Source: an uncultured Thalassolituus sp. (GTDB lineage: Bacteria; Pseudomonadota; Gammaproteobacteria; Pseudomonadales; Oceanobacteraceae). From it: a DNA stretch of 64,000 nt. The notes under the pieces are model-generated. The model did no database searches and was not told where the DNA came from. It worked only from the letters and a program-made list of their open reading frames with translations. Made by a program: the position numbers and the translations under genes. The DNA lies in the NCBI RefSeq assembly GCF_950066645.1, contig NZ_CATMFB010000011.1, positions 1-64,000 of the forward strand. Direction: 5' to 3'. The first letter of the stretch is position 1. Each line of letters opens with the position of its first letter. This document shows, one piece after another, positions 53,896 to 63,372 of the stretch.

Positions 53896-56415
53896 TTACT
53901 TTTTCTTTGCCGCCGATTTCTTGGTCGATTTTTTTGCTGTGCTGCCCGCTTTCTTTTTTGCGTTCAGCTTCTGACGTTTGCTGGGCTTTTTCTTTTTGCT
54001 TTTGGCTGCATCACCCTGCGGCGGTTTCCCCGAAGGTTTCCCCGAAGACTTACGCCCTGGCATCAGAGTTTCTTCTTTTTTCCCGTTACCTTCACCGCTG
54101 CGTTTGCGAGGCAAGCGGGCGGGCTTCGGCATATCGCTCATCACACGCCGGTCGGCATTGATCGGGGCCGTTGTCAGTTCAAAATCGATCTTGCGGTCGT
54201 CCAGGTCAACACCAACAACCCGCACCCAGATGTTATCGCCCAGACGGAAACTGCGACGGGTGCGCTCTCCCACCAGACGATGCTTAACCGCATCAAACTG
54301 GTAGTAGTCGTTCTGCAGGGTACTGACATGCACCAGACCTTCGACATACACGTCTTTTAATTCAACGAACAGACCAAAGCCGGTCACGGCAGAAATCACA
54401 CCTTCGAAATCTTCACCGACTTTGTCGCGGATATACTCGCACTTCAGGAAGTCCGACACATCACGGGTGGCATCATCTGCGCGGCGTTCAGTAACGGAAC
54501 AGTGCTCGCCCATCGCCACCATCGCGGCCATATCGTAGGGGTAAATTGTTTTCTGGCTGAGGGGTTTCGCCCCCTCTGCCCGCTGCACGTGCTTACAGTC
54601 ACGATCACTGCGGATCACACTGCGGATACCACGATGAACCAGCAGATCAGGATAACGACGGATCGGCGACGTAAAGTGCGTATAGGCTTTGAAAGCCAGA
54701 CCAAAGTGGCCTGCATTTTCAGGGTCATACACCGCCTGACTCAGAGAGCGCAGTAATACCGTCTGAATAAGATGTGAGTCCGGACGGTTCTCAATCTGGG
54801 ACAACAGCGTCTGATAATCTTTCGGTGCAGGGTCTTTGCCATGCGGCATCATCAGACCCATTTCACCGAGGAACGCATTCAGGTTTTCCAGCTTCTCAGC
54901 GCTCGGACCTTTGTGCACCCGATACAGTGCCGGAATGTCATAACGCTGGAAGAAGTCTGCCGCACATACGTTCGCTGCCAGCATGCACTCTTCGATCAGC
55001 ATGTGCGCATGATTACGCTGTGTTGGCACAATTTCCTGAATTTTACGCTCACTGTCGAAGACAATGCGGGTTTCGACTGAGTCGAAATCCATCGCCCCAC
55101 GCGCTTCGCGTTGCGCACGCAGAATATGGAACAGGCGGTACAGCTCATCCACATGAGGGACAACATCGGCGTAATGCTCGCGCCACTGATCCTGCACTTC
55201 TTTGTCTGCTTCCGGGTTCACCATGTCCCAGACTTTGTTGTAGGTCAGGCGAGCATGGGAGTGAATAATCGCTTCCATGAATTTATAGCCAGACACCCGA
55301 CCGGCTTTCGATACGGTCATCTCACACACGAGCGTCAGACGATCCACGTGCGGATTCAGAGAACACAGGCCGTTAGACAATTTCTCCGGCAACATGGGGA
55401 CCACAAAGCCAGGGAAGTAAACCGAGTTACCACGCTGGTGCGCTTCGTTATCAAGAGGGCTTTTGACCTTCACATAATTCGAAACATCGGCAATTGCGAC
55501 CCAGAGGCGCCAACCGCCGGTGCCTTTATTACGCTCACAATACACAGCGTCATCGAAGTCACGGGCATCTTCACCGTCAATAGTGACAAACGGCAGATGA
55601 CGCAGGTCGATACGATTCTTTTTGTCTGCGGCTTTGACTTCGTCCGGGATTTTATTTGTTTCTTCTTCGACTTCAGGTGGAAACACGTGCGGAATATTGT
55701 GGCTACGGATCGCCACATCGATTTCCATCCCAGGTGCCAGATGTTCACCCAACACCTCAATGACCTCACCCACTGGTAAGCCCGACTGAGTGGGCTGGCG
55801 GGTGATCATAGCCACAACAAACTGGCCGTGTTCTGCGCCTTTGCGCCCCTCTGGCGGAATCAGAACTTCCATCGGTATGCGTTTGTTATCCGGCTGCAGA
55901 ATACCGACACCCGATTCTTCGAAGTAACGCCCCACAATCTGCGTGGTGTTGCGCTCCAGCACTTCAACAATCTTACCTTCAGGGCGCCCGCGACGATCCA
56001 GCCCGAGAATCTGCACCGCGACTTTGTCTCCGTGGAAGACTTTCCGCATCTGGCGATTGGAGAGATAGATATCATCGCCCCCCTCACGCAGCACAAAGCC
56101 AAAGCCATCCCGGTGTCCCATCACCATACCGGTTTCCAGGTTCACCTTTTTCATCGGCATAAACTGGTTACGACGGTTACTGATCAGCTGACCATCACGA
56201 CACATCGCGATAAGCCGGCGGCGCAATGCCTCTACCCGCTCTTCATCGCTTTCTCCCAGCGCGTCACAGACGTCCGCATGGGTCAGCGGGCTGGCGGCCT
56301 TTTCAAGCAGCATGAGAAGGGCTTCACGACTGGCGACAGGGTTCTCGTACTTCTCGGCTTCCTGCGCAGCATTCGGGTCTTTGATGATCGGTGTGTTCTT
56401 CCTGGAATCGCTCAA
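53896..56415 (-). CDS. rnr: Ribonuclease R
   Basis: 839 residues. Order: helix-turn-helix (~25-80), cold-shock domains, RNB catalytic domain with FVTIDGEDARDFDDAVYCE (the metal-binding Asps), S1 domain (~640-730), and a long Lys-rich tail from ~750. It is a 3'-5' exoribonuclease able to degrade structured RNA and involved in rRNA and tmRNA-linked decay. First gene of rnr-rlmB. Confidence 0.97.
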   Translation of the reverse strand: MSDSRKNTPIIKDPNAAQEAEKYENPVASREALLMLLEKAASPLTHADVCDALGESDEERVEALRRRLIAMCRDGQLISNRRNQFMPMKKVNLETGMVMGHRDGFGFVLREGGDDIYLSNRQMRKVFHGDKVAVQILGLDRRGRPEGKIVEVLERNTTQIVGRYFEESGVGILQPDNKRIPMEVLIPPEGRKGAEHGQFVVAMITRQPTQSGLPVGEVIEVLGEHLAPGMEIDVAIRSHNIPHVFPPEVEEETNKIPDEVKAADKKNRIDLRHLPFVTIDGEDARDFDDAVYCERNKGTGGWRLWVAIADVSNYVKVKSPLDNEAHQRGNSVYFPGFVVPMLPEKLSNGLCSLNPHVDRLTLVCEMTVSKAGRVSGYKFMEAIIHSHARLTYNKVWDMVNPEADKEVQDQWREHYADVVPHVDELYRLFHILRAQREARGAMDFDSVETRIVFDSERKIQEIVPTQRNHAHMLIEECMLAANVCAADFFQRYDIPALYRVHKGPSAEKLENLNAFLGEMGLMMPHGKDPAPKDYQTLLSQIENRPDSHLIQTVLLRSLSQAVYDPENAGHFGLAFKAYTHFTSPIRRYPDLLVHRGIRSVIRSDRDCKHVQRAEGAKPLSQKTIYPYDMAAMVAMGEHCSVTERRADDATRDVSDFLKCEYIRDKVGEDFEGVISAVTGFGLFVELKDVYVEGLVHVSTLQNDYYQFDAVKHRLVGERTRRSFRLGDNIWVRVVGVDLDDRKIDFELTTAPINADRRVMSDMPKPARLPRKRSGEGNGKKEETLMPGRKSSGKPSGKPPQGDAAKSKKKKPSKRQKLNAKKKAGSTAKKSTKKSAAKKK

Positions 56416-56484
56416 GCGACTGCTCCTGAGAATAAATGTGGTGAGTAGTATACAGGATGCAAGATGACAGAGTCCGTCTGTGGG

Positions 56485-56856
56485 TTAAAGTGACCTGAAG
56501 TTAATCTGTGTCGACTCACGCTGCTTACCGGCGGCCTCCAGCTTCTGCAGATACTCCTGCCACAGAGAATCCTGATTGAGGCTAAGGTGATGCAGATACT
56601 TCCAGTCGTACAATCCGGAGTCATGGCCATCGTCAAACGTCAGCTTGAGGGCGTAATTACCCGCCGGTTCCATGCTCAGCAGCCCGACGTCTTTCTTACC
56701 GTACTGTAATACTTCATTGCCGACACCATGCCCGCGCACTTCTGCCGAAGGGGAGAATACGCGCAGAAATTCAAAGCTGAGGCTGTACGTCGTATCACCA
56801 TAGGTCAGCTCGACACAGCGGCTGGCTTTGCGGACTTTTATGGCGGCGGGAATCAT
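56485..56856 (-). CDS. DUF971 protein (gamma-butyrobetaine hydroxylase N-domain-like)
   Basis: 123 residues. IKVRKASRCVELTYGDTTYS, SFEFLRVFSPSAEVRGHG and LKLTFDDGHDSGLYDWKYLH match the stand-alone DUF971 protein found next to hslVU in many gammaproteobacteria. Likely a small zinc- or substrate-binding accessory domain; function not established. Located 120 bases after hslU. Confidence 0.9.
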   Translation of the reverse strand: MIPAAIKVRKASRCVELTYGDTTYSLSFEFLRVFSPSAEVRGHGVGNEVLQYGKKDVGLLSMEPAGNYALKLTFDDGHDSGLYDWKYLHHLSLNQDSLWQEYLQKLEAAGKQRESTQINFRSL

Positions 56857-56976
56857 ACGGTCTGTCTCTGTACTGTTTCAGTTGCCACAGTGTACCTGCC
56901 AGACTGGGAAAAGCGGAAGTAATGCAGTACCGGTGCGCGGTGCGCCGGTACTGCATCAGAGCAGACAATCACCAGA

Positions 56977-58311
56977 TCAGAGGATGAACTGGCTGAGGTC
57001 CTGATCCTGTGCCAACGCACCGAGGCGGTCATCGACATACGCCGCATCAATCAGCACGGGCTCTTTCAGATCAGTCGCATCAAAGGACACAGCCTCCAGC
57101 AGACGCTCCATCAGAGTGTGAAGACGACGGGCACCAATGTTTTCGGTGCTCTCGTTCACATCAAACGCAATCTGCGCCAGACGACGGATACCGTCAGCAG
57201 TGAAGTCGATATCCAGGCCTTCGGTTTTCAGCAAGGCTTTGTACTGCACGGTCAGTGAGGCATTCGGTTCGGTCAGAATACGCTCGAAGTCCTGAGGCGT
57301 AAGCGCCTGAAGCTCTACACGGATCGGCAGGCGACCCTGTAGTTCAGGAATCAGATCCGACGGCTTCGACAGATGGAAAGCGCCGGACGCAATAAAGAGA
57401 ATATGATCGGTTTTGATCATGCCGTGCTTAGTGCTTACTGTGCAGCCCTCGATCAGTGGCAGCAGATCACGCTGCACGCCTTCGCGTGAAACATCACCAC
57501 CAGATCCACTTTCCTGACGCTTCGCCACTTTATCGATTTCATCGATGAAAACGATTCCGTTCTGCTCTACCAGCTCCAGAGCCCGTACTTTCAGCTCTTC
57601 CATATTCACCAGATTGCCGGCCTCTTCATCACAGAGTTGCTTATAGGCGTCGGCAATCTTCATTTTGCGTTTGGTCTTTTTGTCGCCCCCCATGTTGGCA
57701 AACATGTTCTGCAACTGGCTGGTCATTTCTTCCATGCCGGGAGGCGCCATGATTTCCACGCCCATATTGACCTGCGAGACATCGATCTCAATCTCTTTAT
57801 CGTTCAGCTCACCGGCACGCAGTTTCTTGCGGAAAATCTGACGCGTCGCACTGTCGGTCTTTGGCTCTTCAGTAGTATCCCAGCTGGTTTCGCGCGGTGG
57901 CGGCAGCAACGCATCAAGAATCCGTTCTTCTGCGCGCTCTTCGGCACGGGTGCGTACCTTTTTCATTTCCTGTTCGCGCATCAGTTTGATGCCCGTTTCC
58001 ACCAGGTCACGGATGATAGATTCAACGTCTTTACCGACGTAGCCGACTTCTGTGAACTTGGTGGCTTCTACTTTAATAAAGGGCGCATTTGCCAGTTTCG
58101 CCAGACGACGTGCGATCTCGGTTTTACCTACACCGGTCGGACCAATCATCAGAATATTCTTTGGCGTTACTTCATCACGCAGCTCTGCATCCAGCTGCAT
58201 CCGGCGCCAGCGATTACGCAGGGCGATCGCAACGGCGCGCTTGGCATCGTGCTGTCCAATGATGTGCTGATCCAGTTCGTGAACAATTTCCCGCGGTGTC
58301 ATCTGGCTCAT
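56977..58311 (-). CDS. hslU: ATP-dependent protease ATPase subunit HslU
   Basis: 444 residues. Walker [18 protein letters not shown] and Walker [15 protein letters not shown], with the I-domain between them. It unfolds substrates and threads them into HslV. Translationally coupled to hslV by ATGA overlap. Confidence 0.97.
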   Translation of the reverse strand: MSQMTPREIVHELDQHIIGQHDAKRAVAIALRNRWRRMQLDAELRDEVTPKNILMIGPTGVGKTEIARRLAKLANAPFIKVEATKFTEVGYVGKDVESIIRDLVETGIKLMREQEMKKVRTRAEERAEERILDALLPPPRETSWDTTEEPKTDSATRQIFRKKLRAGELNDKEIEIDVSQVNMGVEIMAPPGMEEMTSQLQNMFANMGGDKKTKRKMKIADAYKQLCDEEAGNLVNMEELKVRALELVEQNGIVFIDEIDKVAKRQESGSGGDVSREGVQRDLLPLIEGCTVSTKHGMIKTDHILFIASGAFHLSKPSDLIPELQGRLPIRVELQALTPQDFERILTEPNASLTVQYKALLKTEGLDIDFTADGIRRLAQIAFDVNESTENIGARRLHTLMERLLEAVSFDATDLKEPVLIDAAYVDDRLGALAQDQDLSQFIL

Positions 58312-58844
58312 GCGTTTTCTCCTGAATTCAGTACTTCAATGGTCAGGTTGGTGTTGGTAAAGACACAGATGTCACCAGCAATATTCAGACTCTTCTCGAC
58401 AATATCGCGGGCGCTGAGTTCGGTGTTTTCCTGAAGAGCACGAGCGGCGGCCAGCGCATAGTTACCACCCGACCCCACACCAATCAGATCATTTTCTGGC
58501 TGCAGTACATCACCGTTGCCGGTAATAATCAGCGACGCCGTGTGATCAGCCACGGCAAGAATGGCCTCCAGCTTGCGCAGCGCCCGGTCCGAGCGCCATT
58601 CTTTCGCCAGCTCAACCGCCGCACGGGTCAGTTGTCCCTGATGCTTCTGCAATTGAGCTTCAAATTTTTCAAACAGAGTAAAGGCGTCAGCCGTACTGCC
58701 AGCGAACCCGGCGAGAACCTTACCATCGTACAGACGACGCACTTTGCGGGCATTAGCCTTCATTACCGTATTGCCCAGAGAAACCTGACCGTCACCGCCA
58801 ATTACCACTTCGTTACCACGGCGAACGGATACTATCGTTGTCAT
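58308..58844 (-). CDS. hslV: ATP-dependent protease subunit HslV
   Basis: 178 residues. The N-terminal [20 protein letters not shown] gives the catalytic threonine after removal of the Met; [14 protein letters not shown] near the end is also typical. A proteasome-like peptidase working with HslU. A heat-shock promoter stands just upstream. Confidence 0.97.
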   Translation of the reverse strand: MTTIVSVRRGNEVVIGGDGQVSLGNTVMKANARKVRRLYDGKVLAGFAGSTADAFTLFEKFEAQLQKHQGQLTRAAVELAKEWRSDRALRKLEAILAVADHTASLIITGNGDVLQPENDLIGVGSGGNYALAAARALQENTELSARDIVEKSLNIAGDICVFTNTNLTIEVLNSGENA

Positions 58845-58876
58845 GAAACCTGTCCTGATTGATAGATGAAGAACTT

Positions 58877-58904
58877 ATATGGGGGGCACAGCGCCAACTT
58901 CAAG
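58877..58904 (-). promoter_or_regulatory. Sigma-32 heat-shock promoter of hslVU
   Basis: On the minus strand CTTGAAG, 13 bases, then CCCCATAT, matching the RpoH consensus (CTTGAAA, 13-17 bases, CCCCATNT) with one change in the first box. Transcription would start about 25 bases before hslV. Confidence 0.85.
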
Positions 58905-59006
58905 AGCGTTACTCCTGACTTTCTGTCGCCCCCTATTTGCAGTTGATTGACACCGAGAGAGCACCGATACTTGCCGCCAGAAACGCACGATAACGGGATA
59001 TAACGA

Positions 59007-59492
59007 ATGAAAATCGCCAAAGACACAGCCGTACAACTGCACTACACACTGAAAGATGCCGACGGCAACCTGATTGAAACCACCCGCCAGGAAGGGCACC
59101 CGGTGGCTTACCTGCAAGGGCACCGCAACATGATCCAGGGCTTCGAAGACGCCGTCGAAGGTAAAGAAGCCGGCGACCACATCGATATCACAATTACCCC
59201 AGAAGACGGTTATGGCCACCGGATCGAAGGCTCTGTCCAGCGCGTGCCAGTCAAGCATCTGCAGGGCGCTAAAGTCTGGAAAAAAGGCATGGTGGCTTCT
59301 GTGCATACCGAACAGGGCGTGCGTCAGGTCACTATCGTAAAAGTGGGCCGCTTTATGGCGGATGTCGATACCAATCACCCGTTTGCCGGCAAAACCCTTC
59401 AGTTTGAAGTCGACGTTGTCGACGTACGGGCAGCCACCGCAGAAGAGCTGGATCACGGCCATGCACACGGCCTTGGCGGTCACCAGCACTGA
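59007..59492 (+). CDS. slyD: FKBP-type peptidyl-prolyl isomerase, SlyD-like
   Basis: 161 residues. AVQLHYTLKDADGNLIETT, IQGFEDAVEGKEAGDHIDIT, PEDGYGHR and the inserted-in-flap domain (VKHLQGAKVWKKGMV) are those of SlyD. The tail is His-rich (HGHAHGLGGHQH), a nickel-binding feature of the family. Catalyses proline isomerisation and acts as chaperone and metal donor. The tail is shorter than in E. coli SlyD. Confidence 0.9.
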   Translation: MKIAKDTAVQLHYTLKDADGNLIETTRQEGHPVAYLQGHRNMIQGFEDAVEGKEAGDHIDITITPEDGYGHRIEGSVQRVPVKHLQGAKVWKKGMVASVHTEQGVRQVTIVKVGRFMADVDTNHPFAGKTLQFEVDVVDVRAATAEELDHGHAHGLGGHQH

Positions 59493-59601
59493 CCCAAGAA
59501 CCGGTTTCAAAAGCTGACACGAGCGCGGTGGTAATTTAAAAATCCATCCGCTATGCTCGGACGCAACAATGACTCAACAATCTGAAGTAAGGAGACTCGG
59601 A

Positions 59602-60177
59602 ATGAACATCCGTCACCTTTTCACTGCTGCGGCAGCTACCCTGCTGGTTGCCTGTTCTTCTAATGAGCCTGCACCTCAGGTTGCTGATTGCGTATTTGCC
59701 GATGGCAGCAACCAGCCAGCACCGGAATGGGTGTGTGGTGCTCCGGTGGATGGCGTGGATCTGACCGCCGTTGGCTACGCCGATAAATCGGCCGCTGGCG
59801 CTAACTTTATGAAGCAGATGGCTGCCACCGCTGCACGTGTTGAACTGGCTCAGACCATGCAGGTCGAAGTTCAGAACATGATCAAGCAGTACACTGAAAC
59901 CACAGGTGCTGGTGATGATGAAACGGTCGACATGGTAAATACCTCTGTGACCAAACAGATCACCAAGCAACAGCTTCAGGGCAGCAAGATCTACAAGCAG
60001 CGCCCGACCCCAAGCGGCGGCATGGTTGTTCTGGTTGGCCTCGACGCCGACACAGTGACTCAGATTGCTGAACAGGCTCTGAAAACTTCGATGAACAACG
60101 AAAAAGCACTGTGGCAGAAGTTCCAGGCTGAAAAATCGTTTGACGAGCTGGCTGAAGAAATCGCGAAAATGCGCTGA
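59602..60177 (+). CDS. LPP20-like lipoprotein
   Basis: 191 residues from ATG 59602, after GGAG at about eight bases; the longer frame from 59569 has no signal peptide. Signal MNIRHLFTAAAATLLVAC has the lipobox Cys18. The body (EWVCGAPVDGVDLTAVGYAD, AATAARVELAQTMQVEVQNM, GGMVVLVGLDADTVTQIAEQ) matches the LPP20 lipoprotein family. The next gene, in the same direction after a terminator, is a secreted transglutaminase-like protein. Confidence 0.85.
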   Translation: MNIRHLFTAAAATLLVACSSNEPAPQVADCVFADGSNQPAPEWVCGAPVDGVDLTAVGYADKSAAGANFMKQMAATAARVELAQTMQVEVQNMIKQYTETTGAGDDETVDMVNTSVTKQITKQQLQGSKIYKQRPTPSGGMVVLVGLDADTVTQIAEQALKTSMNNEKALWQKFQAEKSFDELAEEIAKMR

Positions 60178-60207
60178 TCTGCACACCGCGACTCACTAGC
60201 TATAAAG

Positions 60208-60240
60208 AAAACCGGCTCAGATGACTGTGCCGGTTTTTTT
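60208..60240 (+). terminator. Terminator of the LPP20 gene
   Basis: AAAACCGGC and GCCGGTTTTTTT pair around a 12-base loop that can itself pair (CAG/CTG). Confidence 0.85.
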
Positions 60241-60260
60241 ACGCCCAGAAAGGACCTCCG

Positions 60261-61697
60261 ATGAAATCACTGATGCTCGTTCCGTTGCTGTTATCCGCCA
60301 GTCTGTCTCACGCAGACAAGGCTGCCATGAGCGACTACGAAAAATGGCGCTCCGGCCAACTCCAGGAATTCAGAACCTACCTGGAAGAAAACGACAAGGC
60401 CTTCATCGGCTTTCTGAAACAGCGCTGGGAAGAAGTCGACACCTTACCCGGTACGCAGGAAGACCCCTCGCCCAAACCGGTGCACATTCCCGAAGCGCCA
60501 TCGGTGCCCGATGCCAATATGCCGTCAGACACGCCAGTGATCACAGTCACCCCACCTGCACCGGTCGAACCTCCGGTAACGGCTCCTCCGGTCAGGCCCG
60601 TCAGTGGCAAAGCCACACGGTTGAATTTCTACGGCCACCGACTGTCCCTGCCTTACGTTGAAACAATGCAGACCGCTTTTCGCAAACGCCCGTCTCCCGA
60701 AGGCATAGCAAAAGGCTGGGAAACCCTCGCCGGCAGCGACTATCGCCCAACGACGCAGCAACTGGAGCAGTGGCGGGAATCTCTGCGGTTGAGTGATTGG
60801 GCAACCGCCCGACTGGTGAGCGACTTCGCCTCTGCCACGGCTCCAGAACAGGACAGCCAGACTCTGCTCTCCTGGTTTCTGCTGGTCAAACTCGGTTACG
60901 ACGCACGCCTGGCTTATAACAACCATCTGCACCTGTTGTTACCCGCAGACGATGATGTCTTTGGCGTCACCTTTTTTACCCTAGCGGGTAAGCGCTATTA
61001 CAACCTGCCGGTCAGTCAGCGAGCGCCCGTCAGCGGAAAGTTATTCACCTACAACGGGCAACATGAAACGGCGACGACGGCTGTGCGTTTCCGTGTACCC
61101 GAACATTTTGTTGCCTCAGGCCCACAAAGTGAGCGCACACTGACGTTCAACCAGAACGGGACGCCCGTCACGCTGAGTTATCATTACCCCCAAGCGCAGA
61201 TCGACTATCTCAACAGCCTGCCTCAACTGGCTCTGCCGCGTTATCCAGTCCTTGAACTGCCCGCGGAAACCCGTTCTGCAGTGATCCAACAACTGATTCC
61301 GCTTGTACAAGGCAAAGATGAAGTACAGGCCGTCAATCTGCTCCTCCACTTCGTTCAGAACGCCTTCGAATATAAGACGGATGAGCAGCAGTTCCGCGAA
61401 GAGAATTACCTGTTCCCGCTTGAAACACTGCACTATGCCGCCTCTGACTGCGAGGACCGTGCAGCCCTGTTCAGTCAACTGGTTCATGATCTGCTCGGCC
61501 TGCCCGTGGTTCTGCTTGATTATCCCGGACACGTCGCGGCCGCGGTCGCTTTCAGCAAAGAGGTTAACGGTGACAGCCTGATGTACAATGCGCGTCGCTA
61601 TACCGTGACCGATCCAACATATATAAATGCGAGCGCAGGCATGACCATGCCTGAATACGCCCAGACAACACCGCAGATTATCGGTCTCTTTGATTGA
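60261..61697 (+). CDS. Secreted transglutaminase-like protein
   Basis: 478 residues with a signal peptide (1-18, ending LSHA). A Pro-rich linker (~75-110) follows a helical N-terminal domain. The C-terminal domain carries a Cys-His-Asp triad in transglutaminase order: ASDCEDRAALFSQLVHDLLG (Cys397), LDYPGHVAAAV (His424), YTVTDPTYINA (Asp451). Bacterial members are usually periplasmic cysteine peptidases or structural proteins. No named family is recognised for the N-terminal half. Sits close to the LPP20 lipoprotein gene, a likely envelope partner. Confidence 0.75.
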   Translation: MKSLMLVPLLLSASLSHADKAAMSDYEKWRSGQLQEFRTYLEENDKAFIGFLKQRWEEVDTLPGTQEDPSPKPVHIPEAPSVPDANMPSDTPVITVTPPAPVEPPVTAPPVRPVSGKATRLNFYGHRLSLPYVETMQTAFRKRPSPEGIAKGWETLAGSDYRPTTQQLEQWRESLRLSDWATARLVSDFASATAPEQDSQTLLSWFLLVKLGYDARLAYNNHLHLLLPADDDVFGVTFFTLAGKRYYNLPVSQRAPVSGKLFTYNGQHETATTAVRFRVPEHFVASGPQSERTLTFNQNGTPVTLSYHYPQAQIDYLNSLPQLALPRYPVLELPAETRSAVIQQLIPLVQGKDEVQAVNLLLHFVQNAFEYKTDEQQFREENYLFPLETLHYAASDCEDRAALFSQLVHDLLGLPVVLLDYPGHVAAAVAFSKEVNGDSLMYNARRYTVTDPTYINASAGMTMPEYAQTTPQIIGLFD

Positions 61698-61713
61698 GCC
61701 GCCGGAGAGAGAT

Positions 61714-62361
61714 ATGCCACTGAGTGTCGCCGTGGTCCCTGTGACTGCCTTTGAACAGAACTGCACAATTCTGATGTGTCAGGAAACCCAGCAAGCAGCC
61801 ATTGTCGACCCTGGTGGTGACCTGCCCCGGGTGCGTAGTCAGCTGGAAAAGATGGGGGCAAAGCCGGTAAAAATTCTTCTCACCCACGCGCACATCGACC
61901 ACGCCGGCGGCACGGCTGCGCTGGCTCGCGATCTTGATATCCCGGTCATTGGCCCACAGAAAGAAGATGAATTCTGGATCCAGTCACTGCCACAGCAATC
62001 AATGATGTTTGGCTTTCCAAAAGCCGAAGCCTTCACGCCTGACCAGTGGCTGAACGACGGCGACACTGTGACGGTCGGTAAGGTGACCCTTCAGGTGATT
62101 CATACACCCGGGCATACACCGGGGCATGTCGTGTTCTTTGACCCCAACGCAAAACTCGCCCTCGTGGGGGATGTTATTTTTAATGGCTCGATCGGGCGCA
62201 CAGACTTTCCGAGAGGTAATTTCGACGAACTGGTCGCGTCGATCCGGGGCAAACTCTTCCCGCTGGGCGACGACATAGAATTTATCTGTGGGCATGGCCC
62301 GAACAGTACGTTTGGCAAAGAGCGTCAGACCAACCCGTTTGTGTCCGACCACAGAGGCTGA
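61714..62361 (+). CDS. Metallo-beta-lactamase-fold hydrolase, YcbL type
   Basis: 215 residues from ATG 61714, after GGAG. The zinc motif THAHIDHAGG (HxHxDH), later His in HTPGHTPGHVVF, Asp in LVGDVIFNGSIGRTDFPRG and His in CGHGPNSTFGKER are those of the glyoxalase II-like YcbL group. Thioester or related hydrolysis; probably detoxification. Convergent with 62362-62877, with no spacing between the stops. Confidence 0.9.
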   Translation: MPLSVAVVPVTAFEQNCTILMCQETQQAAIVDPGGDLPRVRSQLEKMGAKPVKILLTHAHIDHAGGTAALARDLDIPVIGPQKEDEFWIQSLPQQSMMFGFPKAEAFTPDQWLNDGDTVTVGKVTLQVIHTPGHTPGHVVFFDPNAKLALVGDVIFNGSIGRTDFPRGNFDELVASIRGKLFPLGDDIEFICGHGPNSTFGKERQTNPFVSDHRG

Positions 62362-62877
62362 TTACTTCGCCTTTTTCTTGCCCAGTGCGGAGGTCTGTAA
62401 GGCCACTAACTGGGCAACCCGCTCCTGACTCTCGGCGATGGCGATGTCCATCTGCTCGTCATACATCTCGAGCCACGTACGCGACCCCGGAAGCATCTTG
62501 GCCAGATCGCGCATCCCCTGTTTCAGAGCGGTCAGGTGCATCTGATAGGTCTGCTCCTGATCAAGAAGAATCTCTTTGAACGCTGACGCGCTACTGGAGT
62601 CCAGCACCTTCCGGTATTGCTCCAGTGATTTCTCATACGCCAGAATCTGTGCCTGCAGAGCCTGATGTTCCTGCCTGATCGCAGCAACCTCGGCCTTGGT
62701 CGCGTACTCCACATCCGGCTCAATCAGAGCCACAATACCCAGAGTCGACAAGGTTGAAAGCGCGACCACCGCAACCCCAACCAGAGCGAAAACTACCTTA
62801 CGATTCATCGACACCGCGCGCTCAAGCAGCGACAGGCGTTGCCCTTCACTCAGGTCGTATTCTTTCTCTTCTTCCAT
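62362..62877 (-). CDS. Single-pass membrane coiled-coil protein
   Basis: 171 residues from ATG 62877, after AGGA at seven bases; a longer frame to 62967 adds an unlikely leader. One transmembrane helix at ~28-52 (VVFALVGVAVVALSTLSTLG) and a long coiled coil (~65-150: EVAAIRQEHQALQAQILAYE). Basic end GKKKAK. Location next to rpmE-priA is common for small membrane proteins, but no function is known. Confidence 0.7.
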   Translation of the reverse strand: MEEEKEYDLSEGQRLSLLERAVSMNRKVVFALVGVAVVALSTLSTLGIVALIEPDVEYATKAEVAAIRQEHQALQAQILAYEKSLEQYRKVLDSSSASAFKEILLDQEQTYQMHLTALKQGMRDLAKMLPGSRTWLEMYDEQMDIAIAESQERVAQLVALQTSALGKKKAK

Positions 62878-62950
62878 CGGAATTCCTGCATTTACTGCGT
62901 TAACTGACTTTCTAAGCGTAGCAGTTTGCTGACAGAAGGTATCTTTCAGG

Positions 62951-62985
62951 CACAAAAAAGCCCGCAATCAGCGGGCTTTTTTGTG
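62951..62985. terminator. Strong bidirectional terminator after rpmE
   Basis: CACAAAAAAGCCCGC and GCGGGCTTTTTTGTG form a perfect 15-bp stem around AATCA. Confidence 0.93.
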
Positions 62986-62994
62986 AGCGGTTGC

Positions 62995-63207
62995 TTACTT
63001 CTTGCCGAAGCCAGCGAAACGCTTCTGGAATTTGTCGATACGGCCACCGGTATCAACAACTTTCTGCTTACCAGTGTAGAACGGGTGGCATGCAGAACAT
63101 ACGTCCAGGTAGATAGTGCCTGGCTTGGTGGACTTAGTCGTAAATACGTTACCGCAGGAGCAGGTTGCTTCCAGGGCAGCGTACTCAGGATGAATACCGT
63201 CTTTCAT
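62995..63207 (-). CDS. rpmE: 50S ribosomal protein L31, zinc-binding form
   Basis: 70 residues. Zinc ligands Cys16, Cys18, Cys37 and Cys40 ([18 protein letters not shown]) show the C+ type, the form used when zinc is plentiful. Divergent from priA, the usual neighbour. Confidence 0.96.
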   Translation of the reverse strand: MKDGIHPEYAALEATCSCGNVFTTKSTKPGTIYLDVCSACHPFYTGKQKVVDTGGRIDKFQKRFAGFGKK

Positions 63208-63372
63208 AAAATCACCTCACAGTCTTCACGCCGCCACATTCCGGGGATACCTCTGGGGTTATCCAATATCGGCATGCACCGCGTTACTGGCTAATTTTCA
63301 ACAGAAACAGCCCTTGCAAGGGCCATAAGGACGCGCATAATACCAGAGCATTCCATATCAGCAAGCCTTTTC

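Noticed and set aside
52996-55779. Plus-strand ORFs opposite rlmB and rnr
   Set aside because: All are antisense to strongly conserved genes and carry no recognisable domains.
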